5,499 nucleotides of DNA. It comes from Chloroflexota bacterium. Its GTDB lineage: Bacteria > Chloroflexota > Dehalococcoidia > UBA2979. The translations under genes and the position numbers were made by a program. Shown one piece after another: positions 1 to 5,499 of this stretch (its first letter is position 1; every line of letters begins with the position of its first letter). The notes below the pieces were generated by a model. That model did not search any database. It was not told the DNA's origin and saw nothing but the letters and a program-made list of their open reading frames with translations. The DNA is taken from assembly GCA_016875695.1 (NCBI GenBank), contig VGPB01000128.1, positions 1-5,499 of the forward strand, given 5' to 3'.

Positions 1-9
1 CGGGTCGCG

Positions 10-1296
10 CTAGAAGGCGCGCCACCGCGGCGGGGCGAGTAGGGCGACCGTGAGCAGCGCCGCGGCGCCGAGCACCGCGCTGCCGCCCACCGCGACCTGC
101 GCGCCGGCCGCGTCGGCTACGAAGCCCGCGGCGAGCACGCCGAGCGGCTGCAGGCCCCAGAGTAGGCTGACGAGCGAGATCACGCGGCCGCGCATCGCCT
201 CGGGCGTCTCGATGAGCACGACGGTTTGCGTCGTGGTCTCGGCGACCTGCAGGCCGAGGCCCGCGGCGATCGCGCAGGCGGCGGCGACCGCGAGCGTGGG
301 GCTGATCGCGAACGCGATCAGCCCCACGCAGGCGACTGTGAGCCCGCCCCAGAAGATCGGCGCGCGCCGGCGCTGCCCCGATAGCGGCACGAGCAGCACT
401 GCGCCGGCCACCGCGCCGACGCCCGCGGCCGTGTAGATCATGCTGAGCGCGCCAGCGCTGCCGTGATACACATCGCGCACGAGCACGGGCGCGAGCTGCT
501 GCCAGTTGCGGCCGGTCAGCGTGATCACGAGCGAGACGAGTAGCAACATGAGGATGGCACGCTCCGCACGCACGTGTCGCAGCGCGCCGGCGAGGTCCGC
601 GACGACGTGCCACGGGCCGTCGCGGCGACGGCGCGGGATGCGCATCGTCGCGATGGCCGCCGCGAGCACCGCGTTGCCGATGCCGTTGCCGATGAAGCAG
701 CCACCGGCGCCCGCGCTCGCGAGCACGAACGCGCCCAGCATCGGGCCCGCGATCGTCGTCGCCGAGAACATGCTCACGTTGAGCGCCACAGCGTTCGGTA
801 CGACGGAGGCCGGCACAGTGTCCGGGATGAGCGACTGCCGAGCGGGGATGTCCATCGTGAACGCGCAGCCGGCAAGAAACGCGAGCACGACCATCTGCCA
901 CAGCTCGATCAGCCCGAGCACGATCAGCGCGCCCTCGACGAACATCAGTACCGCGACCGTCGAGCGCGTTGTGACGAGCAGGTGCTTGCGAAACAGGCGG
1001 TCGGCGGCGACGCCGGAGAACGGACCGAGGATTAGGAACGGCACGGACAGCATGGCGCCGACGAGCGCGACGGCCGAGGCGCGGTTCGTCAGCTCGAGCA
1101 CGAGCCAGCCCTGCGCGACGATGATCATCCACCAGCCACTCAGCGCGAGGAACAGCCCGGCAAAGAGCAGCCGAAAGTCGCGGTAGCGCAGCGCGGCGAG
1201 CGAGTCCGGGAGGCGCGAACGCGCCGCGGCGACGGGCGGGACCGGCCGCTCGCCGGGCGGCTCGGGCGGATTGAGCGCGGCGTGCGCCTCGATCAC
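10..1296 (-). CDS. MFS transporter, EntS-like (MFS_3 family) exporter
   Basis: This encodes a 428-residue inner-membrane protein of the major facilitator superfamily, most like the MFS_3/EntS group of proton-driven small-molecule exporters. The substrate cannot be told from sequence. A Pro/Ala-rich cytoplasmic N-terminus (about 1-35) leads into LRYRDFRLLFAG, the usual entry to helix 1, and the rest is hydrophobic segments consistent with about 12 helices. The loop 2-3 signature is present (G95, D99-R100, R103-K104). So is the family motif DIPARQSLIPD (149-159), and RGRVISL (369-375) before a helix containing a PLG turn. The start is GTG with GGAG five bases upstream; the next Met is residue 57, inside helix 1, so GTG is needed. 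It lies downstream of the CoA-transferase on the same strand and may be co-transcribed with it. The frame is intact, and the stop is TAG, so TAG acts as an ordinary stop here. Codons 324-334 lie in a perfect inverted repeat. Confidence 0.9.
   Translation of the reverse strand: MIEAHAALNPPEPPGERPVPPVAAARSRLPDSLAALRYRDFRLLFAGLFLALSGWWMIIVAQGWLVLELTNRASAVALVGAMLSVPFLILGPFSGVAADRLFRKHLLVTTRSTVAVLMFVEGALIVLGLIELWQMVVLAFLAGCAFTMDIPARQSLIPDTVPASVVPNAVALNVSMFSATTIAGPMLGAFVLASAGAGGCFIGNGIGNAVLAAAIATMRIPRRRRDGPWHVVADLAGALRHVRAERAILMLLLVSLVITLTGRNWQQLAPVLVRDVYHGSAGALSMIYTAAGVGAVAGAVLLVPLSGQRRRAPIFWGGLTVACVGLIAFAISPTLAVAAACAIAAGLGLQVAETTTQTVVLIETPEAMRGRVISLVSLLWGLQPLGVLAAGFVADAAGAQVAVGGSAVLGAAALLTVALLAPPRWRAF
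294..329. repeat. Perfect inverted repeat, 17-bp arms with AA centre
   Basis: The left arm GCGTGGGGCTGATCGCG (294-310) is the exact reverse complement of the right arm (313-329), separated only by AA. The repeat lies wholly inside the MFS gene and encodes VGLIAFAISPT, in and just after a late membrane segment. In mRNA or single-stranded DNA it could form a long, GC-rich hairpin. No direct repeats flank it, so it does not look like a small transposon. It could be a chance product of biased codon use, a structural element or a protein-binding site. The repeat itself is certain; its role is unknown. Confidence 0.85.
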
Positions 1297-1393
1297 GTGG
1301 GCTCCGCTCGGTGGTCAGCCGCTTCGGTGCGGCGGGAGTTGGACGGACGGCGCGGCGTGGGGCCGGACGGAGAGCATAGCGCGGAGCAGCGGA

Positions 1394-2590
1394 TCAGCCG
1401 AAGGCGCGGTCCGCGCCGAGCTGCGCGATGTCGTCGGCAGAGAGCCCCGCCTCGGTGAGCACCTCGAACGTGTGCTCGCCGATCTGCGGGGCGGACCGGC
1501 GCACGCGCACGTCCGCTCCGTCGATGGTGAACGGCGCGTGCACCATGCGCATGCGGCCGCCGCGCGGGTGCTCCACGTCCTCGAACGCGTGCATTGCCGC
1601 GAGCTGGGGGTCCGCGATCACCTCCGGCAACGTGGCGATCGGTGCCCACAGCAGGCGCTCCGCGTCGAGGCGGGGCGCCCAGTCGGCGAGGTCGCGCGTC
1701 ATGAAGCGTTGCTCGATCCTGGCGGTCAGCTCCGCCGAGCGCTCCGTGAATTGCTCGAAGCTCGTGATCTCGGCGATCCACTCGGGGGCACCGAGCGCGC
1801 GGCAGAACGCAGGCCAGTCGCGTAGCGCGTGCGGCATGGTTAGCTGCAGCCAGCGGCCGTCGCGCGTGGGGTAGGTGTTGTTGAGCGGCGTGGGCGGGGC
1901 GCGCCGGTCGTTCTTCGGCGGGTGCACGCCGTCGAGCAGCGCTGCCTGGATCTGGTTCGAGATCGTCCACAGCCCGGTTTGCTGCAGCGTGACCTCCACG
2001 TGCTGAGCCTCGCCGTTAGCGTCGCGCAGGCGCAGCGCGGCGAGCGTCGCCGCGAGCACGTTGAGCGAGGTCGTGTGGTCGCCCTGGCCGCCCACGGGCT
2101 GGATCGGCGGCGCGGTCACCTCGCCGACGATCGACTCGATACCGGAGCGCGCCCAGAAGGCGAGGAAGTCAAAGCCTGCGCGGTCGGCGTCCGGGCCCCT
2201 GCTGCCATAGCCGCTGAATTGCACGTGCACGAGGCGCGGGTTGAGCGCGCGCAGGGTCTCGAAGCCGACGCGGTAGCGCTCGACGCGCTCGTGCGTGAAG
2301 TTCGTGATGAACACGTCGAAGCCAGGGATCAAGCGCTGCAGCAGCGCCTGCCCCGCGGGGCGATTGAGGTCGATCGCGATGCCGCGCTTCGAGCGGTTGT
2401 CGTTCTCCCACGCCGCGTGCACGGGCGCGCCCGGTGCGCCGGTTTCGAGCACGTTGCGGAACGCGTCGCCGTCCGGCGGCTCGAGCTTCACGACGTCGGC
2501 GCCCAGATCTGCCATGAGGCCGGCGGCCGCCGGCGCGGCGAGCCAGTTCGCCGCCTCGAGCACGCGTACGCCCTCGAGCGGTGCGAGCAC
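1394..2590 (-). CDS. Class III CoA-transferase (CaiB/BaiF family)
   Basis: This is a cytoplasmic enzyme that moves coenzyme A between carboxylic acids through enzyme-bound anhydride and thioester intermediates. Substrates in the family include carnitine, formate/oxalate, bile acids and aromatic acids; the one here is unknown. The N-terminal motif LEGVRVLEAANWLAAPAA and the GADVVKLEPPDGD segment are typical. So are NDNRSKRGIAIDLNRPAGQ, SGYGSRGPDADRAGFDFL and GGQGDHTTS. The Asp in the last motif (residue 171 from this start) matches the catalytic Asp169 of formyl-CoA transferase. The length, 398 residues, is usual for the family. I chose the GTG at 2590 because GGGAGGG lies five bases upstream and the protein then begins just before the conserved LEGVRVLE. 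A GTG at 2623 gives 409 residues but has no ribosome binding site. The stop is TGA. The gene is intact and diverges from the broken dehydrogenase operon, with the exporter 97 bases downstream. Confidence 0.93.
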   Translation of the reverse strand: MLAPLEGVRVLEAANWLAAPAAAGLMADLGADVVKLEPPDGDAFRNVLETGAPGAPVHAAWENDNRSKRGIAIDLNRPAGQALLQRLIPGFDVFITNFTHERVERYRVGFETLRALNPRLVHVQFSGYGSRGPDADRAGFDFLAFWARSGIESIVGEVTAPPIQPVGGQGDHTTSLNVLAATLAALRLRDANGEAQHVEVTLQQTGLWTISNQIQAALLDGVHPPKNDRRAPPTPLNNTYPTRDGRWLQLTMPHALRDWPAFCRALGAPEWIAEITSFEQFTERSAELTARIEQRFMTRDLADWAPRLDAERLLWAPIATLPEVIADPQLAAMHAFEDVEHPRGGRMRMVHAPFTIDGADVRVRRSAPQIGEHTFEVLTEAGLSADDIAQLGADRAFG

Positions 2591-2595
2591 GCGCG

Positions 2596-2602
2596 CCCTC
2601 CC
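2596..2602 (-). promoter_or_regulatory. Ribosome binding site deciding the CoA-transferase start
   Basis: On the minus strand this reads GGGAGGG, five bases before the GTG at 2590. No comparable purine run precedes the alternative GTG at 2623. This supports the shorter 398-residue product, which also fits the usual family N-terminus. Confidence 0.6.
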
Positions 2603-2623
2603 GACCCCGGCCGCAGTGGGCAC

Positions 2624-2794
2624 GATGCTACCACGCGCGAGTCCGAGGCCCGGCGATCGGGCGGTGCGGGGGCTGGCCGGCTCACGGGCGGGCCCGCCGG
2701 CGCGTGCGCGCGATATAGCTCGTCGCTCCGGACGGCGCGCGGCCCACCACCGCGCCGCTCGCTATGCTGGTGCCGGCTAGAAGCGAGGGTTACG
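2624..2794. promoter_or_regulatory. Divergent intergenic region, CoA-transferase / dehydrogenase operon
   Basis: This 171-base gap lies between two divergent transcription units and should hold both promoters. On the plus strand TATGCT (2763-2768) is a possible -10 element, about 27 bases before the E1-alpha ATG. I see no convincing -35 partner. A 12-bp perfect palindrome GGCGGGCCCGCC (2687-2698) could be an operator or a hairpin, but it consists only of G and C in GC-rich DNA and may be chance. GAGGG (2785-2789) is a plausible ribosome binding site five bases before ATG 2795. Promoter assignment is an inference from layout. Confidence 0.35.
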
Positions 2795-3799
2795 ATGGAG
2801 CGGCTGCCGGAGCTGGCCCCGCCCGCCACCGAGCTGCACCTGCGCATGTACCGCGACATGCTCGTAGCGCGCGAGCTGAACGAGCGCATGTTCGCGCTGA
2901 ACCGGCAGGAGCGCGCGGCGTTCGTGGTCTTCGGCGCGGGGCGCGAGGCGGCGCAGGTGGGGTCGGCCCACGCGTTGCAGCGCGGCGTCGACTGAGTGCT
3001 CCCGTACTACCGCGACGTCGGCGTGATGCTCGTGCTCGGTGTGACGCCGTTCGAGGTGCTGCTGGGGCTGCTCGCGAAGGCGGGCGATCCGAGTTCGGGC
3101 GGGCGGCAGATGTCATGCCACTGGTCGTACCCGGCGGCGCGGGTGGTCATGCGCTCGAGCGTGATCGTGGCGAACCTGCCGCATGCGGCAGACATCGCAT
3201 ATGCGTCGAAGCTGCGGGGGCTGGCCGAGGTCACGATCGCGTACTTCGGCGAGGGCGCGACGAGCGAGGGTGACTTCCACGAGGCGCTGAACTTCGCGTC
3301 CATCCACCGGCTGCTGGTGATCTTTTTCTGCGAGAACAACGGCTATGCGATCTCCGAATCGACGGAGAAGCAGATGGCTGTGCGTCACGTCGCGGAGCGC
3401 GCACGCGGCTACGGCATGCGGCACGCGACGGTGGACGGCAACGACGTGCTGGCGGTGTACGAGGAGACGCGCTGGAGCGTCGAGGAGGCGCGCCGCCGCG
3501 GCGCGCCGAAGCTGATCGAGGCGAGCACGTACCGGCTCGGGCCGCACACCTAGTCGGACGACGGCCGGCGCTACCGGCCACGCAGCGAGGTGGAGGAGTG
3601 GGCGCGGCACGACTCGATCGATCGGCTGCGCGGACGAGTGCGGGACAGCGGCGGGCTCGCGGCGGAGGCGGACGAGCGTGTGCGCGAGGACGTGCGCCAG
3701 GAGATTGCGGCAGCGGTGGAGGCGGCCGAGCGCGTCGGTGACCCGACGCCGGAGTCCGCGCTGTGCCACGTGTGGTAGGAGGCCGGCGGCGATGGCTGA
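2795..3799 (+). pseudogene. Broken E1-alpha of a 2-oxo acid dehydrogenase (branched-chain type)
   Basis: In an intact complex this thiamin-diphosphate subunit pairs with E1-beta to decarboxylate a 2-oxo acid and pass the acyl group to E2. Similarity stays in one frame for about 334 codons, the normal family length. GREAAQVG (about 50-57) and PYYRDVGVMLVLGVTP (from residue 70) are followed by the cofactor motif, which begins at GEG (152) and ends at the NN pair (181-182) of CENNGYAIS. TYRLGPHT then SDDGRRYR resembles the HTSSDD-RYR region of branched-chain E1-alpha. Codon 67 is TGA where the family usually has Trp (DWVLPYYRD). Codon 253 is TAG, probably from a Ser TCG. A third TAG (codon 328, 3776-3778) may be the natural end. 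If it is not, the frame ends at TGA 3797, overlapping the E1-beta ATG. Other Trp codons here are TGG, so UGA is not generally read as Trp. Likely changes at conserved sites include QMPCHW to QMSCHW and DPI to DSI. The usual product cannot be made without suppression. Confidence 0.85.
3777..3782 (+). promoter_or_regulatory. Ribosome binding site of E1-beta
   Basis: AGGAGG lies nine bases before the E1-beta ATG at 3792. It overlaps the in-frame TAG at 3776-3778, so this TAG may be the natural E1-alpha stop built into the next gene's binding site rather than a mutation. Confidence 0.6.
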
Positions 3800-4770
3800 G
3801 ACGACGTACCTGGCGGCGGTCCACGACGCGCTGCGCGAGGAACTGGAACGGGCCCCGGAGGTGGTGTGCTCGACGAGGACATCTAGGAGGGCGGTGTCTT
3901 TCGCGTGACAGGCGGGCTGCTCGACGTGTTCGGCGCGCAGCGCGTGCTCGATACACCGCTCGCGGAGTCGAGCATCGTAGGCGTGGCGATCGGCATGGCG
4001 GCGAACGGCTGCCTGCCCGTCGCGGAGCTGCAGTTCGCGGATTTCGCGTTCCCGGCGGTCAACCAACTGATCAGCGAGGCGGCGAAGTGGCGCTACCGCA
4101 CGAACGGGGCGAGCGGCTGCCGATCGTGGTGTGCATCCCGTAAGGGGCGGGCATCCGGGGCGCTCTGTACCATTCGCAGTCGATCGAGGCGCTGCTGGCG
4201 CACATCCCCGGGCTGAAGGTGGTCGCGCCGGCCACGCTGTACGACGCGAAGGGGCTGCTGAAGGCGGCGATCCGCGATCCCGATCCCGTCATCTACCTCG
4301 AGCATAAGGAGGCGTACCGCGCGGTGCGCGGCAAGGTGCCCGCCGGCGACTACGCGTTAGCGATCGGCGTCGCCGAATGGCGGCGGCGCGGCGACGGGCT
4401 CACGGTGATGAGCTACGGGATGATGCTGTACGAATGCCTGGCCGCGGCGGAGCAGTTGGCAGGCGAGGGCATCGAGGCGGGCGTGCTCGACCTGGGCATG
4501 CTCGCACCGCTCGATCGCGACGCGATCCTCGACGCGGCGCGCGCGACTGGCAAGGTGCTGATGGTGCACGAGGAAAACCTAAGCGGCGGGTTGGGCGCCG
4601 AGGTGGCCGCGCTGATCGCGGAGCACGCGTTCGGCGACCTCGACGCACCGGTGCGGCGGCTGGCTGCGCCGGACATGCCCTTGATGCTGTTCAACGCGAC
4701 GCTCGAGGAGCACTGGCTGCCCTCGCGACAGACGATCGCGGCCGCGCTGCGCGAGCTCGCGGCGTACTGA
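3792..4770 (+). pseudogene. Broken E1-beta of a 2-oxo acid dehydrogenase (branched-chain type)
   Basis: This would be the E1-beta subunit, which binds the thiamin cofactor jointly with E1-alpha. Similarity covers about 326 residues, the normal length, but spans three frames. From ATG 3792, MAETTYLAAVHDALREELER runs to VV (3861-3866). One base is then missing near 3869: inserting a C restores LDEDI. An in-frame TAG follows at 3884, where Tyr or Gly is expected before EGGVFRVTGG. LLDVFGAQRVLDTPLAES, PVAELQFADFAFPAVNQ and RYRTNG then read well. A second base is missing in the GGGG run at 4106-4109, after which GERLPIVVCIP continues. TAA 4141 replaces the expected Tyr of IPYGAGIRGALYHSQS. From there GLKVVAPATLYDAKGLLKAA, YLEHKEAYR, VLDLGMLAPLD and the C-terminus are open to TGA 4770. 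Substitutions such as VVRIP to VVCIP, STPYDAKG to ATLYDAKG and DLRTL to DLGML suggest relaxed selection. Fragments restarting at GTG 3905 or GTG 4219 would lack essential parts. Confidence 0.85.
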
Positions 4771-4783
4771 GGCAGGGCACGGC

Positions 4784-5251
4784 GTGGACTGCCTGCTGAT
4801 GTCGAACGTCGGCGAGGGCGTGGCCGAGGGGGCGGTCGTGCGCTGGCTCAAGCAGGCCGGCGGCACGGTGCGGGCGGACGAGCCGTTGGTCGAGGTGGAG
4901 ACGGACAAGGCGGTCGTAGAGATGCCCTCGCCGTTCGCGGGCACGCTGGTGCGCATCTTCGTCGCCGCGGGCGAGTTGGTCGCGATCGGCGCGCCACTCG
5001 CCGAGTACGAGCCCGCCGCCGCTGCGGGCACGGCGCCCGCGGCCGCAGCGGCAGGGGCCCCGTCGCCTGCCGAGCCTCCGACGCTAGTGGCGCCGGCGGC
5101 GCCTGCCGTCGAGGCCACGTTGCCCCCGACGCGCTCGCAGCCGGCGCTCGGCGCGCCGCCGCTGACGCCCGTGGTGCTCAGGCTGGCGGCCGAGCTCGGT
5201 ATCGACCTTGCGGCGGTCGCGGCCGACGCTGGCGCTGACCTGACTCTCTGA
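4784..5251 (+). CDS. N-terminal fragment of dihydrolipoamide acyltransferase (E2), truncated
   Basis: E2 forms the core of 2-oxo acid dehydrogenase complexes; its lipoyl arm carries acyl groups from E1 to the catalytic domain, which makes the acyl-CoA. This frame gives 155 residues against roughly 400 or more for a full E2. Residues 1-75 are a lipoyl domain: NVGEGVAEGAVVRWLKQAG, then VEVETDKAVVEMPSP, with the lipoylated lysine at K42. An Ala/Pro-rich linker (about 76-128) follows. The peripheral subunit-binding domain begins (TPVVLRLAAELGIDLAAV, about 129-146) but departs from the family after AAV, and a TGA comes 11 codons later. The catalytic domain is absent. The IS3-type element begins about here, so the insertion probably cut the gene. 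The start is uncertain: GTG 4784, 13 bases after the E1-beta stop, has only a weak binding site, and ATG 4799 is an alternative. The expected opening MPDVGEG reads MSNVGEG. The frame is open, but the product cannot act as an E2. Confidence 0.8.
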   Translation: MDCLLMSNVGEGVAEGAVVRWLKQAGGTVRADEPLVEVETDKAVVEMPSPFAGTLVRIFVAAGELVAIGAPLAEYEPAAAAGTAPAAAAAGAPSPAEPPTLVAPAAPAVEATLPPTRSQPALGAPPLTPVVLRLAAELGIDLAAVAADAGADLTL

Positions 5252-5265
5252 AACGAGACCAGCGG

Positions 5266-5274
5266 AGGAGGTGA
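5266..5274 (+). promoter_or_regulatory. Strong ribosome binding site of IS OrfA
   Basis: AGGAGGTGA is a nine-base match to the 16S rRNA anti-Shine-Dalgarno sequence. Its AGGAGG core lies nine bases before TTG 5281 and 12 before TTG 5284. It is the strongest such site in the window and supports a TTG start for OrfA. Confidence 0.65.
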
Positions 5275-5280
5275 AGACTT

Positions 5281-5499
5281 TTGTTGGTCGCGAGGGAGGG
5301 GACGGCATCGAGCAGGGGGAAGTGGTTCGGAGCCGAGGAGATCATTGGCAAGCTGAGGGAGGCCGAGGTCGGTCTGGCGCAGGGTCAGACGGTGGCGCAA
5401 GTGTCCCGGAGGCTGGGGATCAGCGAGCAGACCTACTACGGCTGGCGCCGCGAGTACGGCGGGATGAAGGTCGACCAGGCGAAGCGGCTGCAGGAGCTC
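5281..5499 (+). CDS. IS3-family transposase OrfA, 5' portion (runs off window)
   Basis: This is the first 73 codons of an OrfA protein of the HTH_Tnp_1 (IS3/IS911) type, which binds the inverted repeats. In this family a downstream OrfB carries the DDE integrase domain and is usually joined to OrfA by a -1 ribosomal frameshift. RGKWFGAEEIIGKLREAE (from residue 12) is the typical opening. A helix-turn-helix follows at about 37-58 (TVAQVSRRLGISEQTYYGW), then the hallmark REYGGM. Residues from about 63 (VDQAKRLQEL) begin the leucine-rich coiled coil used for multimerisation. TTG 5281 is chosen for its spacing to a strong binding site; TTG 5284 is possible, and an in-frame TGA at 5272 blocks any earlier start. 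OrfB is not in the window, so activity of the element cannot be judged. Confidence 0.85.
   Translation, partial: MLVAREGTASSRGKWFGAEEIIGKLREAEVGLAQGQTVAQVSRRLGISEQTYYGWRREYGGMKVDQAKRLQEL

Larger units (their letters stand above)
5236..5499 (+). mobile_element. Left end of an IS3-family insertion sequence (partial)
   Basis: The OrfA-type transposase gene and loss of E2 similarity just upstream mark the start of an insertion sequence that runs past the window. The exact left end is not certain. IS3-family ends generally begin with TG, and three candidates occur: TGACCTGAC at 5236, TGACTCTC at 5241 and TGAAACGAG at 5249. The right inverted repeat and the target duplication lie outside the window, so the boundary cannot be confirmed. 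Confidence 0.6.

Noticed and set aside
1318..1333. Hairpin GCCGC-TTCGGT-GCGGC between the CoA-transferase and MFS genes as a terminator
   Set aside because: The stem is only five base pairs, with no T run on the minus strand after it. It is too weak to call in GC-rich DNA.
1922..2995. 357-codon plus-strand frame running into E1-alpha
   Set aside because: Its first two thirds are antisense to the CoA-transferase and low in complexity. Only the part after ATG 2795 is real, as the E1-alpha N-terminus.
3487..3507. Inverted repeat with 10-bp arms GGCGCGCCGC around one base in E1-alpha
   Set aside because: It is made only of G and C and partly self-complementary, so it is plausible by chance in DNA of this composition.
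3113..4066. 317-codon open frame on the minus strand across the broken E1 genes
   Set aside because: It is Arg/His-rich with no recognisable domain and lies antisense to clear E1 similarity. Long antisense frames are common in GC-rich DNA.
4644..4655. 12-bp palindrome CGCACCGGTGCG in E1-beta
   Set aside because: Short palindromes of this kind are expected by chance in GC-rich coding DNA.
2795..4770. Programmed recoding or stop-codon reassignment as the explanation for the E1 breaks
   Set aside because: All three stop codons and two frameshifts are involved. Normal TAG and TGA stops end the neighbouring genes, and no slippery site with a downstream structure is evident. Decay or error is simpler.
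4579..5400. 273-codon minus-strand frame over E2 and the IS start
   Set aside because: It is Ser/Ala/Pro-rich antisense of the E2 linker, with no motifs, and it crosses the presumed IS junction.

Overview
The window is a GC-rich bacterial segment with short intergenic gaps, GTG starts and strong GC bias at third codon positions. Such composition occurs in actinobacterial, chloroflexotal, acidobacterial and similar genomes. No lineage marker is present, so I do not assign a phylum. Two intact genes lie on the minus strand, a decaying operon lies on the plus strand, and an insertion sequence begins at the right edge.

Left half (10-2590, minus strand): a class III (CaiB/BaiF-type) CoA-transferase is followed 97 bases downstream by an EntS-like MFS_3 exporter. 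Both read cleanly from start to stop. The exporter gene contains a perfect inverted repeat with 17-bp arms and a 2-base centre, which is unexpected inside a coding region.

Right half (2795-5251, plus strand): a 2-oxo acid dehydrogenase operon in the order E1-alpha, E1-beta, E2, most like the branched-chain type. Sequence similarity can be followed across almost the whole of both E1 genes, but they are broken. E1-alpha has two clear internal stops (codons 67 and 253) and a third in-frame stop near its end that may be natural. E1-beta has two single-base frameshifts and two internal stops (3884, 4141). E2 keeps its lipoyl domain and the start of its subunit-binding domain, then is cut off. Several missense changes at normally conserved positions look like C-to-T or G-to-A changes. 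This favours real decay over sequencing error alone, though raw reads are needed to settle it.

Right edge (about 5236-5499): the start of an IS3-family element, with a near-perfect ribosome binding site followed by an OrfA transposase that runs off the window. Its position fits insertion into the E2 gene. A simple history is that loss of the complex, by the IS or by an earlier mutation, relaxed selection on the whole operon while the divergent CoA-transferase and exporter stayed intact. I found no RNA gene, CRISPR array or new defence-type system. The most notable items are the operon decay with its IS junction and the palindrome in the exporter.
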